The notes below the pieces were generated by a model that saw only the letters and a program-made list of their open reading frames with translations, had not been told where the DNA came from and did no database searches. From contig NZ_BONV01000006.1 of assembly GCF_016862895.1 (NCBI RefSeq), positions 124,001-188,000 on the forward strand: a stretch of DNA of 64,000 nucleotides, given 5' to 3'. Both the position numbers and the translations under genes were made by a program. This DNA comes from Planotetraspora kaengkrachanensis (lineage in GTDB: Bacteria > Actinomycetota > Actinomycetes > Streptosporangiales > Streptosporangiaceae). This document shows, piece by piece, positions 34,108 to 42,672 of this stretch; the stretch's first letter is position 1; the number at the start of each line of letters is the position of its first letter.

Positions 34108-34869
34108 CTACGCCCTGATCGGCAGGCCCGCGGTGAGCCCGCCGTCCACCGTGACGACCTGCCCGGTCAGATAGGCGCACGCGTCGGACGCGAGCAGGAC
34201 GATGACGGCCGCGATGTCGTCGGGGCGGCCGAAACGGCGCTGGGGGATGACCTCCAGGACCGCCGACCGCACCTCGTCGGTGCCCGTGGCGCGGTGCATC
34301 ATGGCGGTCTCGGTGAATCCCGGGGCCACCGCGTTGACGCGGATACCCGAGGCGGCTCCTTCGAGGGCCGCGACCCTGGTCAGGCCGATGACGGCGTGTT
34401 TGCTGCCGACGTAGACCGAGGCCGAGGTCAGTCCGATCTCTCCGTAGACGGACGTGATGTTGACGATGCTTCCGCCGCCTTGGGCCAGCATCGCCCGGAA
34501 CTCGTGCTTCATGCTCAGCAGCATGCCGAGCACGTTGGTGTCGAAGGTGTCCGCGTAGCTCTCGGGGGTCTGCTCGACGATCGGGGCGATCCGGCCCTCC
34601 GTCCCCGCGTTGTTGACGGCGACGTCGAGCCGGCCGAACCGCTCGACCGCCTGATCCACCAGGCCTTCGACGTCCGCTTCGTGGCGCACGTCGGCGCGGG
34701 CGAACACCGCTTCCGTGTCCAGTGCGCGCAGTTCGCCGGCCAGGGCCTCGCCCGCGTCCTCGTGCCGTCCGGAGACGACGAGTTTCGCGCCGTTCTTCGC
34801 GAAGGCGAAGGCGGTCGAGCGGCCGATTCCGGTCAGCGCGCCGGTGATGAGTACGACGGGAGTGGCCAT
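34108..34869 (-). CDS. SDR family oxidoreductase
   Basis: Short-chain dehydrogenase of 253 residues with cofactor motif TGALTGIG, VNNAGTEG, catalytic YVGSK and the C-terminal VTVDGG common to FabG-like members. It probably reduces a ketone or oxidises an alcohol; substrate unknown. The nearest gene on the same strand is far away, so it appears monocistronic. It converges with the channel gene. Confidence 0.92.
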   Translation of the reverse strand: MATPVVLITGALTGIGRSTAFAFAKNGAKLVVSGRHEDAGEALAGELRALDTEAVFARADVRHEADVEGLVDQAVERFGRLDVAVNNAGTEGRIAPIVEQTPESYADTFDTNVLGMLLSMKHEFRAMLAQGGGSIVNITSVYGEIGLTSASVYVGSKHAVIGLTRVAALEGAASGIRVNAVAPGFTETAMMHRATGTDEVRSAVLEVIPQRRFGRPDDIAAVIVLLASDACAYLTGQVVTVDGGLTAGLPIRA

Positions 34870-35209
34870 GGCCGTGGTCCTTCATCGTCGTGCGCCCGGA
34901 GCCGCCGGCGGGCGGGCGCGTGCGGCTGTGGACGGACCGGCGGGCCCGCCCGGATCTGAGTCGACGAGCCCGATGTTGCCCGCGAGGCCGCACGGCAACC
35001 CGGCTTGCCGAAACAGGGTGAAATCATGGCGAATCTCTGCCTACTCGGAGACGGAGCCCAGCACCGGAGATCAAGGGATCGGCGCCGGTGCGATCGAGGT
35101 GACAGGCGTTCTCCACGAGATCGCGGCCGGGAAGACGCGGACGGCGCGGCTGGTTGAGGGGAGCGGGCCGCCCCACGAGCGGCGGCCCGTGGAGAGAGGA
35201 AGGGAAGCG
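34870..35209. other. intergenic region, nothing recognised
   Basis: About 340 bases between the divergent SDR and TPR genes. Open frames here look non-coding (arginine-rich, no ribosome binding site). I see no strong promoter or dyad. Confidence 0.35.
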
Positions 35210-35572
35210 GTGTCCTACGAGGAGTTCCAGCGCGGTCAGATGTTCTTCGAGGCCAAGGATTACGCCGAGGCGAGCCGCATTCTCGCGCCCGTCGCCGAGG
35301 GGGAGCCGGGCAATCGCGCGGTGGTCGAGCTGCTGGGACGCGCGTATTTCCACAGCGCCCAGCTCGGCCGGGCGGAGGACGCGTTCAGGAGCCTGGTCGA
35401 GCTCGACCCGGTGAACGGCTGGGCATACGAGGCCCTGGCCCGGACGCTGGAGCGCCGCGGCCGGGCGGACGAGGCCGGGCGGTACCGCAAGCTCGCTCTG
35501 GCCATGGGGACGGAGGAGACCGGGGAGATCGAGGTGTCCGTCTCCGCAGCGGACCTGGTCATCGGGAGCTGA
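35210..35572 (+). CDS. tetratricopeptide repeat protein
   Basis: Small cytoplasmic protein of 120 residues with about three TPR helical pairs (FQRGQMFFEAKDYAEASRIL, AVVELLGRAYFHSAQLGRAE, WAYEALARTLERRGRADEAG). TPRs mediate protein-protein contacts. The GTG at 35210 is chosen because GAGGAAGGG stands upstream and the repeats begin right away. Partner unknown; no operon is evident. Confidence 0.82.
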   Translation: MSYEEFQRGQMFFEAKDYAEASRILAPVAEGEPGNRAVVELLGRAYFHSAQLGRAEDAFRSLVELDPVNGWAYEALARTLERRGRADEAGRYRKLALAMGTEETGEIEVSVSAADLVIGS

Positions 35573-35650
35573 GCGCCTCTCCGGGGCTCTCACGCGAGGC
35601 CGGGCGTCCGAGGCTCCCGGCCTCCTGAGCCCCGGGGGTCGGGGGCCTTC

Positions 35651-35656
35651 TAATGT
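35651..35656 (+). promoter_or_regulatory. -10 element for leaderless nucleosidase transcript
   Basis: TAATGT ends seven bases before the ATG at 35664, with no ribosome binding site in between. No clear -35. Confidence 0.45.
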
Positions 35657-35663
35657 GTCCCAT

Positions 35664-36236
35664 ATGGAACTCAGCGGAACAATCACCACTGACCGGCCGC
35701 TTCTCGTCCTCGCCGTCCGCCAGGAGGCGCAGTTCCTGGACGGCGGCCTGCCGGTGCTGCTGACGGGCATAGGGAAGGTCAACGCGGCGTCCGCGCTCGC
35801 CGGGGTGCTGGCCAGAGGTCCCCTGCCGTCGTCGGTGATCAATCTGGGGACCGCCGGAGCGCTCCGCTCCGGCTGGACGGGCACCCACGTGGTGAGCACG
35901 GTGTTCCAGCACGACCTCGACACGGACGTCCTGCGCAGCCTCACCGGCGAGACCTACGGAGCCCCCCTGACCCTGGCCGGCGACGGGCCCGTCCTCGCGA
36001 CGGGCGACTCCTTCGTCGCCGACGACGCCGCGCGGGACGCGCTCGCCGCCCGTGCCGATCTGGTCGACATGGAGGGATACGCCGTGGCCTCCGCCGCCCA
36101 CCAGGCGGGCGTGCCCATCCGCCTGGTCAAGCACATCAGCGACGACGCGGGGGAGGGCGCCGTGAAGACCTGGCGCGAGTCCGTCGCCGACTCCGCCCGC
36201 GCCCTGCACGACTGGGTGGTCAAGAACGTCCTGTGA
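35664..36236 (+). CDS. purine nucleoside phosphorylase / MTA-SAH nucleosidase family protein
   Basis: Protein of 190 residues, shorter than the usual 230-260. It has the glycine-rich start TGIGKVNAA, NLGTAGAL, the purine-site VDMEGYAVA (Met-Glu pair that binds the ribose) and SDDAGEGA, where the catalytic Asp is expected. It would cleave or phosphorolyse a nucleoside such as methylthioadenosine or S-adenosylhomocysteine. ATG 35664 is preferred over GTG 35655 because of the leaderless -10. No functional link to the neighbours. Confidence 0.85.
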   Translation: MELSGTITTDRPLLVLAVRQEAQFLDGGLPVLLTGIGKVNAASALAGVLARGPLPSSVINLGTAGALRSGWTGTHVVSTVFQHDLDTDVLRSLTGETYGAPLTLAGDGPVLATGDSFVADDAARDALAARADLVDMEGYAVASAAHQAGVPIRLVKHISDDAGEGAVKTWRESVADSARALHDWVVKNVL

Positions 36237-36330
36237 CCCCGCGCCGCGGACGCGCGGATCGCGATTCCCCCGCCGGTTTCCCCACAGATTCCCCAGGCCG
36301 ATCGACAGCCGGAAACGGAAGGGGAGAACA

Positions 36331-37293
36331 GTGAATCTCGAACCTGAGCGGGTGATCACAAGTCCCGCGCGTACGGCGCGACGGCTCAGGAGGGCCGCGC
36401 CTGTCCTGGCGCTCGTCGTTGCCGCCACGTCCGCGGCGGCCACGACGGCGGTCGCCCAGACCGGTGGCACGGCGTCCGGCAGGGCGGGCGGCACACTCGG
36501 CGCCACAGTCGGCCGCACAGTCGGCGGCACGGCGGCGGACCCGGTCCCGCTCGCGGGCTGCCCGTCGCCCGGACGCGTCAAGCCCACGGTCGTCCTCGTG
36601 CACGGCGCGTGGGCCGACGCCTCCAGCTGGAACGGCGAGGTGAGATCCCTGCAGCGGGCGGGCTATGCCGTACGGGCCGTGGCCAATCCGCTCCGCGACC
36701 TCACGTCGGACGCCGAGACCGTGGCCGACTTCCTGAAGACCGTGTCCGGTCCGATCGTGCTCGTCGGGCACTCCTACGGGGGCTCGGTGATCACGAACGC
36801 CGCCGCGGGCGTGCCGAACGTCAAGGCCCTGGTGTACGTCGACGCCGCGGCTCCCGACGTCGGCGAGACGAACGGGCAGCTCAGCGGCTCCGACTCCGAT
36901 CTCAACGGGGATCCGGCCACCCTCTACGACAAGGTGCCCTATCCCGGAGCTCCCGCGGGAGCGGCCGATCTCTACCTCAAGAGGAAGGTCTTCGTCCGGT
37001 CGTTCGCCTCGGATCTGCCCCGGCGCACCGCCGTCCGGCTGTGGGCCACCCAGCGGGCCGCCTCGACCAGCGCGTTCACGACGCCGTCGAAGGCCGCGGC
37101 GTGGAAGACGATCCCGTCCTGGTTCTTCATCAGCACGGGCGACCGGATCATCACCCCGTCGTCGCAGCGGGCCATGGCCCGCCGGGCCGGCTCGAAGGTG
37201 ACGGAATTCAAGGGCGGCTCACACCTGACGCTGATCTCCCACCCGGAGGCCGTGACATCCGTGATCGGATCCGCCGTCTGCTCCGTACGCTGA
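36331..37293 (+). CDS. secreted alpha/beta hydrolase
   Basis: Hydrolase of 320 residues. A basic N-terminus with TARRLRRAAPVLALVVAATS forms a secretion signal, then a low-complexity Gly/Thr linker to about residue 70. The alpha/beta core has the oxyanion HGAW, nucleophile GHSYGG, Asp in STGDRIITP and His in GGSHLTL. It resembles the small esterase-like EstC/salicylate-esterase group; the natural substrate is not clear. GGGGAG stands before the GTG at 36331. Confidence 0.9.
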   Translation: MNLEPERVITSPARTARRLRRAAPVLALVVAATSAAATTAVAQTGGTASGRAGGTLGATVGRTVGGTAADPVPLAGCPSPGRVKPTVVLVHGAWADASSWNGEVRSLQRAGYAVRAVANPLRDLTSDAETVADFLKTVSGPIVLVGHSYGGSVITNAAAGVPNVKALVYVDAAAPDVGETNGQLSGSDSDLNGDPATLYDKVPYPGAPAGAADLYLKRKVFVRSFASDLPRRTAVRLWATQRAASTSAFTTPSKAAAWKTIPSWFFISTGDRIITPSSQRAMARRAGSKVTEFKGGSHLTLISHPEAVTSVIGSAVCSVR

Positions 37294-37337
37294 CAGACTT
37301 AAAACGCTTCTGACCTGCTGTTTCTTACGCGGGCCGC

Positions 37338-37466
37338 ATGAGGAACGCTCTTGGAGACTTCCTCCGGGCGCGGCGCGCGGCGATGCCTGCCGACGAGGCG
37401 GGTCTGCCCGCCGGCGGCGATCTCCGCCGGACGCCCGGGCTGCGCCGCGAGCCGCCTGCGCGCTAG
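37338..37466 (+). pseudogene. remnant of an XRE/MmyB-type regulator gene
   Basis: An open stretch of 42 codons reads LGDFLRARRAAMPADEAGLP and RRTPGLRRE, matching the N-terminus of the intact regulator at 10432 (LGAYLRARRDLVRPEDVGL, RRVPGLRREE). It stops at TAG exactly where the helix-turn-helix should begin, and nothing resembling the rest of the gene follows before the GlxA gene. I take it as a truncated relic; too short to fold as a regulator. Confidence 0.6.
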
Positions 37467-37603
37467 TTCCCGACGCCCGTCCACTTGGGGCCGAAGTGAC
37501 CGCTCGTCACAACACGGATCACGACGAGATGCGGTGCCGACCTGCGCGTCTTGCCGACCCTTTGCCGCCACCGCCGTCAAGGACGCACGGCCCGAGCCGG
37601 TGG

Positions 37604-38542
37604 TCAGCGGAAGGAGCGGCGGTAGGCGGCCGGGGTGGTGGCGAGGGCGTTGCGGAACCGGCGGCGCAGGTTCACCGCGGACGAGAGGCCGACGCGCTGG
37701 GCGATCGTCTCGACCGGGAGGTCGGTCTCCTCCAGGAGCGCGCGGGCGCCTGCGATGCGACGCTCGAGGAGCCAGCGGCCGGGGGCGATGCCGAGCTGCT
37801 CCGTGAAGTGGCGGCTGAGGGTGCGCGGCGAGGTCCCCGACCAGGCGGCCATGTCCTCCAGGGTGAGCCGCCGGTCCAGGTTGGCGGTGACCCAGTCGAG
37901 CAGCGGGGCGAGGGAGTCGGGGAGCGGGCCCGTGGTTGGCAGCGCGGGAAACTGGCGCTGGCAGCCCTCCCGGTGCGGGGCGGCCGCCAGCTGACGGCCG
38001 ATCCGCATCGCCAGGGCGGCGCCGTGTGCACGCCTGACCTGGTTGAGGCACAGGTCGACGGTGGTGGCCGTGGCGCCAGCGGTCGCGACATCGCCGTGGT
38101 CGACGTACAGCACGGTGGCGTCGGCGCGGACCCTCGGGTACCGGCGGGCCAGTTCGCCGCTGAGCTCCCAGTGGACGGCGGCGGTGCGGCCGTCGAGCAG
38201 GCCCAGACCGGCCGGGATGTGGATGCCCGAGCAGATCCCGACGATGCGCGCGCCGCGGGCGTGGGCGGCGAGGACGGCGTCGCCGAGTTCGGGGGAGATG
38301 TCCGGTCCGGGGCACCAGTTCGCGATGAGGATCGTGTCGGCCTCCGCCAGGGCCTCCAGGCCGTCGGTGACGAGGATGTCGGCGCCCATCGTGGTGGCGA
38401 TCGGCCCGGGCCGTTCCGCGCAGAGCCGGAAGTCGTAGAGGTGGGGGATGTCGGGGCCGTGGTAACCGAACACGGCCGACGCGCTGGTGATCGGATACAT
38501 CTCCTGCGGCGGGCCGACCAGGGCGACCACTCGGTGCTTCAT
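37604..38542 (-). CDS. GlxA-family transcriptional regulator (DJ-1/PfpI + AraC)
   Basis: Regulator of 312 residues. The N-terminal DJ-1/PfpI-like domain has VGICSG, the elbow with the Cys; the C-terminal AraC domain has two helix-turn-helix units (LTLEDMAAWSGTSPRTLSRH and LPVETIAQRVGLSSAVNLRR). It is divergent from an MFS transporter gene 86 bp away and may control it. ATG 38542. Confidence 0.93.
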   Translation of the reverse strand: MKHRVVALVGPPQEMYPITSASAVFGYHGPDIPHLYDFRLCAERPGPIATTMGADILVTDGLEALAEADTILIANWCPGPDISPELGDAVLAAHARGARIVGICSGIHIPAGLGLLDGRTAAVHWELSGELARRYPRVRADATVLYVDHGDVATAGATATTVDLCLNQVRRAHGAALAMRIGRQLAAAPHREGCQRQFPALPTTGPLPDSLAPLLDWVTANLDRRLTLEDMAAWSGTSPRTLSRHFTEQLGIAPGRWLLERRIAGARALLEETDLPVETIAQRVGLSSAVNLRRRFRNALATTPAAYRRSFR

Positions 38543-38628
38543 GGCAGGAATGTACTCAATGATGTCGTAAGCGACGCCTGTGCGAGGCCGGTCGGCTGTC
38601 CAGGATGAGTGGTCATGGAGATCGCCGC

Positions 38629-39864
38629 ATGACCACGACCCTCGACCGCGAGGCGAAGGAGCGTGTCACTGAACCGCTCTGGACCAGGGATTTCTCGCTC
38701 TACTTCACCGCCAGGGTGGTGTCGCTGCTGGGCGACGCGATGTTGCCGGTCGCGGCGGCGCTCGCGGTGGGGGCGATCTACGGGGTCTCGGGGGTGGGGT
38801 ACGTTCTCGCCGTCTGGACGGCGCCCTTCGTCCTGTTCGTTCTGTTCGGCGGGGTCTTCGCCGACCGGGTCGGCGCACGCGCCATGATGGTCGGCGCCGA
38901 CCTGGTCCGGGTCCTCACCCAGGGCGTGCTGGCGGTCGCCTTCTTCACCGGAGTCCCGCCGTTGTGGCTGCTGATGGCCGCCTCGTTCCTGTCCGGCACG
39001 GCCGCCGCGATGTTCGAGCCCGGCGGCAAGGGCATGGTCCCGCTCGTCGCCAGGGACCCGCAGCGTGCCAACGGCACTCTCAAGATCGCTGAGGCGGCAA
39101 CGCAGCTCGGCGGCCCGGTGCTGGCGGGGCTCCTGATGGCGTTGACCGGCGCGGGCACGGTCTACGCCTTCGACGCCGGCACCTTCCTGCTGAGCGGCCT
39201 CTGCCTGGCACTGATCAGGTTCGGTCCCCGGGCCGGCGTCGCGGCCGGTGCCGGTGAGCGCTCGACCGTCCTGCTCGACCTGCGGCGCGGATGGGTGGAG
39301 TTCCGCTCACGGAGCTGGATGTGGTCGGTGATCCTGGTCTGGGTCTTCTTCGGCATGCTCGTCTTCGGCCCCTACATCCCGCTGGGCTCCCGGCTGATCG
39401 GCGACCGCCTCGGCGAGGCCGCGTACGGCTGGGCGATGGCGGGCCTGGGCGCTGGCACCGTGATCGGAGGCTTCGTCGCGATCCGCTTCCGGCCCGTCCG
39501 CCCGCTGGCCGCCGGTGGTGTCGCCATGATCGGCTTCGCCTTCATTCCGCTGTCGGCCGCCCTGGAGCTTCCGCTCCCCGCGGTGATGGCCGGCCACCTG
39601 ATCGGCGGAGCCGCGTGGGCCTTCTGGTCGGTGATGTGGTCGACCAGCGTGCAGACCCAGGTGGCCCCCGACGTGCTCAACCGCGTCACCGCCTACGAGG
39701 TGGCCGGGTCGGTCTCCGGAGTGGCCGTGGGCCAGGCCCTCGTCGGCCCGGTCTCGGCGGTCGTCGAACCGCGCGACCTGCTGTTCCTGTCGGCGGGCGT
39801 CAGCGCCGTCGTGTGCGCGGCGCTGCTGCTCATCCCGCCGATCCGGAGGCTCCGCCGGGTGTGA
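38629..39864 (+). CDS. MFS transporter
   Basis: Major facilitator of 411 residues with about 12 membrane helices. The loop between helices 2 and 3 reads GGVFADRVGARAMMVGADLV, matching the MFS signature of the enterobactin-exporter-like drug efflux group. GGAG stands eight bases before the ATG at 38629; another ATG at 38605 is in frame. Likely an exporter; the substrate is not evident. Divergent from GlxA. Confidence 0.9.
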   Translation: MTTTLDREAKERVTEPLWTRDFSLYFTARVVSLLGDAMLPVAAALAVGAIYGVSGVGYVLAVWTAPFVLFVLFGGVFADRVGARAMMVGADLVRVLTQGVLAVAFFTGVPPLWLLMAASFLSGTAAAMFEPGGKGMVPLVARDPQRANGTLKIAEAATQLGGPVLAGLLMALTGAGTVYAFDAGTFLLSGLCLALIRFGPRAGVAAGAGERSTVLLDLRRGWVEFRSRSWMWSVILVWVFFGMLVFGPYIPLGSRLIGDRLGEAAYGWAMAGLGAGTVIGGFVAIRFRPVRPLAAGGVAMIGFAFIPLSAALELPLPAVMAGHLIGGAAWAFWSVMWSTSVQTQVAPDVLNRVTAYEVAGSVSGVAVGQALVGPVSAVVEPRDLLFLSAGVSAVVCAALLLIPPIRRLRRV

Positions 39865-39882
39865 CCGGCCCCGCTCGCACGG

Positions 39883-40638
39883 TCAGATCGCCGCGCGCCC
39901 ACCGTCGACCGAGAGCGTGGCCCCGTGGATGTTCGAGGCGTCGTCGCTGGCCAGGAACACCACGGCGGCGGCGACCTCGGCAGGCGTGCTCGCCCGCCGG
40001 GAGGGCATCGCCGCGATCATCGACGCCAGGCGATCCTGAATGCCGGAGATCTTCTCGGTGAGGGTCGGGCCGGGGGCGACGGTGTTGACCCTGACCCCCG
40101 CCGGCCCGTACTCGGCCGCCCACGACTTGGTCAGCGAGTGGACGGTCGCCTTGGTGGCGCTGTAGAGGGCGGAGTGGGCCGAGCCGAACAGGCCGTTGAT
40201 CGAGCCCATGTTGATGACGGACCCGCTGCCGCGCGCGGCCATCTCCGGGGCGATGAGGCCGGTGAGCAGGAAGGCGGCCTTCACGTTGACGCGCAGCGCC
40301 TGATCGATCAGTTCCTCCTCGACCTCCGCTGTCGGAGCCGGGTCGATCAGCAGCGCCGCGTTGTTCACCAGGATGTCGAGGTCGCCGCCGGCGGCCTCGC
40401 CGGCCGCGTGAGCGAGCTCGCGGATCGCGGCCGCGCCCCGGCCGAGGTCGGCGGCGATGAACGTGGCACGCCCTCCCGCCTGCTCGATCGAGCCGACGGT
40501 CCGCTTCCCTCCTTCCACGTTGCGGCCGGTGACGATGACGTGCGCCCCTTCGGCCGCGAGGGCCTGGGCGATCGCCACTCCGAGGCCGTCGGTGGAGCCG
40601 GTCACCAGTGCGGACCGGCCCTGCAGTCGTGCGGTCAT
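39883..40638 (-). CDS. SDR family oxidoreductase (TetR-linked)
   Basis: Short-chain dehydrogenase of 251 residues: TGSTDGLG cofactor motif, ILVNNAALL, catalytic YSATK, and C-terminal LSVDGG. GGGGAG precedes the ATG at 40638. It is divergent from a TetR gene, and the interval contains a TetR-type palindrome and a tandem 14-bp repeat, so it is very probably the target of that repressor. Substrate unknown. Confidence 0.93.
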   Translation of the reverse strand: MTARLQGRSALVTGSTDGLGVAIAQALAAEGAHVIVTGRNVEGGKRTVGSIEQAGGRATFIAADLGRGAAAIRELAHAAGEAAGGDLDILVNNAALLIDPAPTAEVEEELIDQALRVNVKAAFLLTGLIAPEMAARGSGSVINMGSINGLFGSAHSALYSATKATVHSLTKSWAAEYGPAGVRVNTVAPGPTLTEKISGIQDRLASMIAAMPSRRASTPAEVAAAVVFLASDDASNIHGATLSVDGGRAAI

Positions 40639-40649
40639 GTGCTGCTCCC

Positions 40650-40677
40650 CGATAAGAGTCGAACGATAGGAGTCGAA
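40650..40677. repeat. tandem 14-bp direct repeat upstream of SDR gene
   Basis: CGATAAGAGTCGAA (40650-40663) is followed directly by CGATAGGAGTCGAA (40664-40677), 13 of 14 bases identical. It sits between the SDR start and the TetR palindrome; a binding site for a second regulator is possible. Confidence 0.6.
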
Positions 40678-40705
40678 ATGGACAGCTCGAACGTCGCACC
40701 ATAAA

Positions 40706-40725
40706 ATTGGACCGGCAAGTCCAAT
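40706..40725. promoter_or_regulatory. TetR operator
   Basis: ATTGGAC (40706-40712) and GTCCAAT (40719-40725) are a perfect 7+7 inverted repeat with a 6-base centre. It overlaps a TAAAAT -10-like element (40702-40707) and lies between the divergent SDR and TetR genes. Confidence 0.75.
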
Positions 40726-40740
40726 CGAGAGGTGTGCGAT

Positions 40741-41373
40741 GTGACCCGGGAGCTGACCCCCAAGGGGAGCGCGACGCGGCAGCGGATCATCGAGGGCGCC
40801 GCCGCGGAGATCCGCGAGCTCGGCGTCGTCACCACCACGCTGGACGACGTGCGGAGAAGGACGGCCACGAGCAAGAGCCAGCTGTTCCACTATTTCCCCG
40901 GAGGCAGGGAGGAGCTGCTCCTCGCCGTGGCGCGGTACGAGGCCGACCGCGTCCTCACCGACCAGCAGCCGCAGCTGGGCGATCTGACGTCCTGGCACGC
41001 CTGGGAGGAATGGCGCGAGGTCCTGATCGAGCGCTATCGCCGGCAGGGCTGGAACTGCCCGCTCAGCGCCGTGGTCGCGCAGCTCGGCCGCAGCACCCCG
41101 GGAGCCCGGGCGGTCGTCACCGAGATGCTCGACCGATGGCAGGCGGAGATCGCCGCGGGCGTGCGCGCCATGCAGGCCCAGCACGAGATCGACGCCGAAC
41201 TCGACGCGGACCAGACCGCCGCCGCGCTCCTGGCCGGCATCCAGGGAGGTGTGGTGATCATGCTCTCGACCGGCAGGCTCACCCACCTGGAAGCCGCACT
41301 GGACGTGGCGATTCGGCGCCTTCGCGACAGCCGCCCAGCGGACGAGCGGCGGACTGTCCGGGCGAACGGCTAA
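40741..41373 (+). CDS. TetR/AcrR-family transcriptional repressor
   Basis: Repressor of 210 residues. The N-terminal helix-turn-helix is TTLDDVRRRTATSKSQLFHY, followed by the all-helical ligand domain with a TetR_C-like end (AALLAGIQGGVVIM). GTG 40741 is chosen because GAGAGG stands eight bases before it; GTG 40732 is also open. It is divergent from the SDR gene and has its operator at 40706-40725. The reading frame after the stop stays protein-like (see the next entry). Confidence 0.92.
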   Translation: MTRELTPKGSATRQRIIEGAAAEIRELGVVTTTLDDVRRRTATSKSQLFHYFPGGREELLLAVARYEADRVLTDQQPQLGDLTSWHAWEEWREVLIERYRRQGWNCPLSAVVAQLGRSTPGARAVVTEMLDRWQAEIAAGVRAMQAQHEIDAELDADQTAAALLAGIQGGVVIMLSTGRLTHLEAALDVAIRRLRDSRPADERRTVRANG

Positions 41374-41655
41374 CGTGCGGATCGTCATCCGCATGCCGAC
41401 GGAAACCGTCTCGGGACCGGAGTCGACAACTACTTCGACGGCGACGGCGCCGCGTCCGACGTGTGGTCGAGCTTCGAGATCCCACATCGGAGCCGGGTGT
41501 TCCATCAAAAGCCCGGTTTCGCGGCGGGTTACAGGCGGGACTTCTGTGGCTGGAACTTCTGCGCGCCGCTCACGACGACGGGCTGTCCCCCTCCCGGGCG
41601 CCCGCCGAGCCGGCCGGGCTCTCGGAGGGCGACGGCCCGGGCCTGCTTCACCTGA
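41374..41655 (+). pseudogene. orphan protein-like stretch in the TetR frame
   Basis: Directly after the TetR stop the same frame reads GNRLGTGVDNYFDGDGAASD, then VWSSFEIPHRSRVFHQKPGF and YRRDFCGWNFC before becoming proline- and arginine-rich noise and ending at 41655. The first 55 residues look like real protein sequence, but there is no start with a ribosome binding site and no family I recognise. Best read as a gene fragment. The rest of the interval up to 41793 holds only a 10-bp inverted repeat (41684-41693 with 41788-41797). Confidence 0.3.
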
Positions 41656-41793
41656 CCTCGCTGCGAGAGCTCGCGAGCGGGAGCTGAGACCGGTCTCGTC
41701 CCGCACGTGCCCGCCGACCCGGCGCCGACCCGTGCGCACCGTCGAAGACGTGGCTCGGCACAGGTCGGCGCTTTCGGGGAGGACCGCCCGGTC

Positions 41794-42672
41794 TCAGTGG
41801 CGATGGTGGTTGTCGGGCTGGGCGGGGTCGCCCGGGTGTTCCAGCCCGGGCACCAGGCGGAGCCGGTACGCCCGGGCATGGTCGAGCCAGCGGACGAAGG
41901 CCAGGCGCCTGGCCGCGTCCAGCAGCAGGCCGCCCGGCTCGGGCGCGGTCGCGGGCTCCCGCGTGCCGAGGAGGGTCACGGTGAACCCGTCCACGGTCAC
42001 GGTCTGCCCCGGAGCGGCCTCGGCGAGGGCGGCCGCGAGCCGTGCCGGCAACGTGCCGGGGGCCGCGTCGAAGTCGCCGTCCGCCGTGGACAGCCGCCAC
42101 TCGGGCTCGGCGGGAGGCCGGGCCGTCGCAGCCGCGTAGGCCGCTGCCTGTTCCCCGGGCACCGTCGCATCCGCGGTCACCGCCGCGTAAACGGCCCGTA
42201 CGGCGCCGCTGCCCTCGAAGGCGGCGGCGGTGATCGAGCCGAGCTCGACGGCGGCGCGCTGGTCGAGCCGCACGGGCGCAGCCCCGCCGCCCACGTCGAG
42301 CCCCCGCTCGGCCGCCTCCGCCTCGCACAGCAGCTCGGTGAGCATGACCTGGGCGACCCAGCGCGTGAGCTGCCTGTCCTCGGCGCTGCCCGGCTCCGGC
42401 AGCGCGGAGGACCGCGGCCCGCCGCGCAGGGCGGCGAGCCGGCGGTCGAGGTCGGCACGCGGCAGCGGCCGGCCGTCGAGCCAGCCGAGCACGGGTCCGA
42501 CGCCAGGCGCGGACGGTGCACCGTCCACGGGGGACGCCGCGTGTGCGTGGTGGTGCCCATGCCCGTGCCCATGCCCATGGCCGACGGACGAGGCCGCAGC
42601 AGACACCGCAGCAGACACCGCAGCAGACACCGCAGGAGTCACCGCAGGAGTCACCGCGTGCGCCCGGCTCAT
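41794..42672 (-). CDS. GH38-coupled protein, SurA/parvulin-like with His-rich segment
   Basis: Protein of 292 residues with no family I can name firmly. A low-complexity start of Ala/Val/Thr/Ser repeats leads to HGHGHGHGHHHAHA at about residues 31-44. The following part, GWLDGRPLPRADLDRRLAAL then RWVAQVMLTELLCEAEAAER, resembles the SurA/PpiC N-terminal chaperone helices, and LPARLAAALAEAAPGQTVTV resembles the end of a parvulin domain, with the catalytic part missing. It starts with ATGA overlapping the stop of the zinc-dependent GH38 gene, so it is made with that enzyme. A folding helper or zinc donor for GH38 is my inference. Confidence 0.6.
   Translation of the reverse strand: MSRAHAVTPAVTPAVSAAVSAAVSAAASSVGHGHGHGHGHHHAHAASPVDGAPSAPGVGPVLGWLDGRPLPRADLDRRLAALRGGPRSSALPEPGSAEDRQLTRWVAQVMLTELLCEAEAAERGLDVGGGAAPVRLDQRAAVELGSITAAAFEGSGAVRAVYAAVTADATVPGEQAAAYAAATARPPAEPEWRLSTADGDFDAAPGTLPARLAAALAEAAPGQTVTVDGFTVTLLGTREPATAPEPGGLLLDAARRLAFVRWLDHARAYRLRLVPGLEHPGDPAQPDNHHRH

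Noticed and set aside
42595-42660. tandem 12-base repeats resembling a CRISPR or satellite
   Set aside because: They are in-frame Ala/Val/Ser/Thr codons at the start of the GH38-coupled gene, not spaced repeats with unique spacers.
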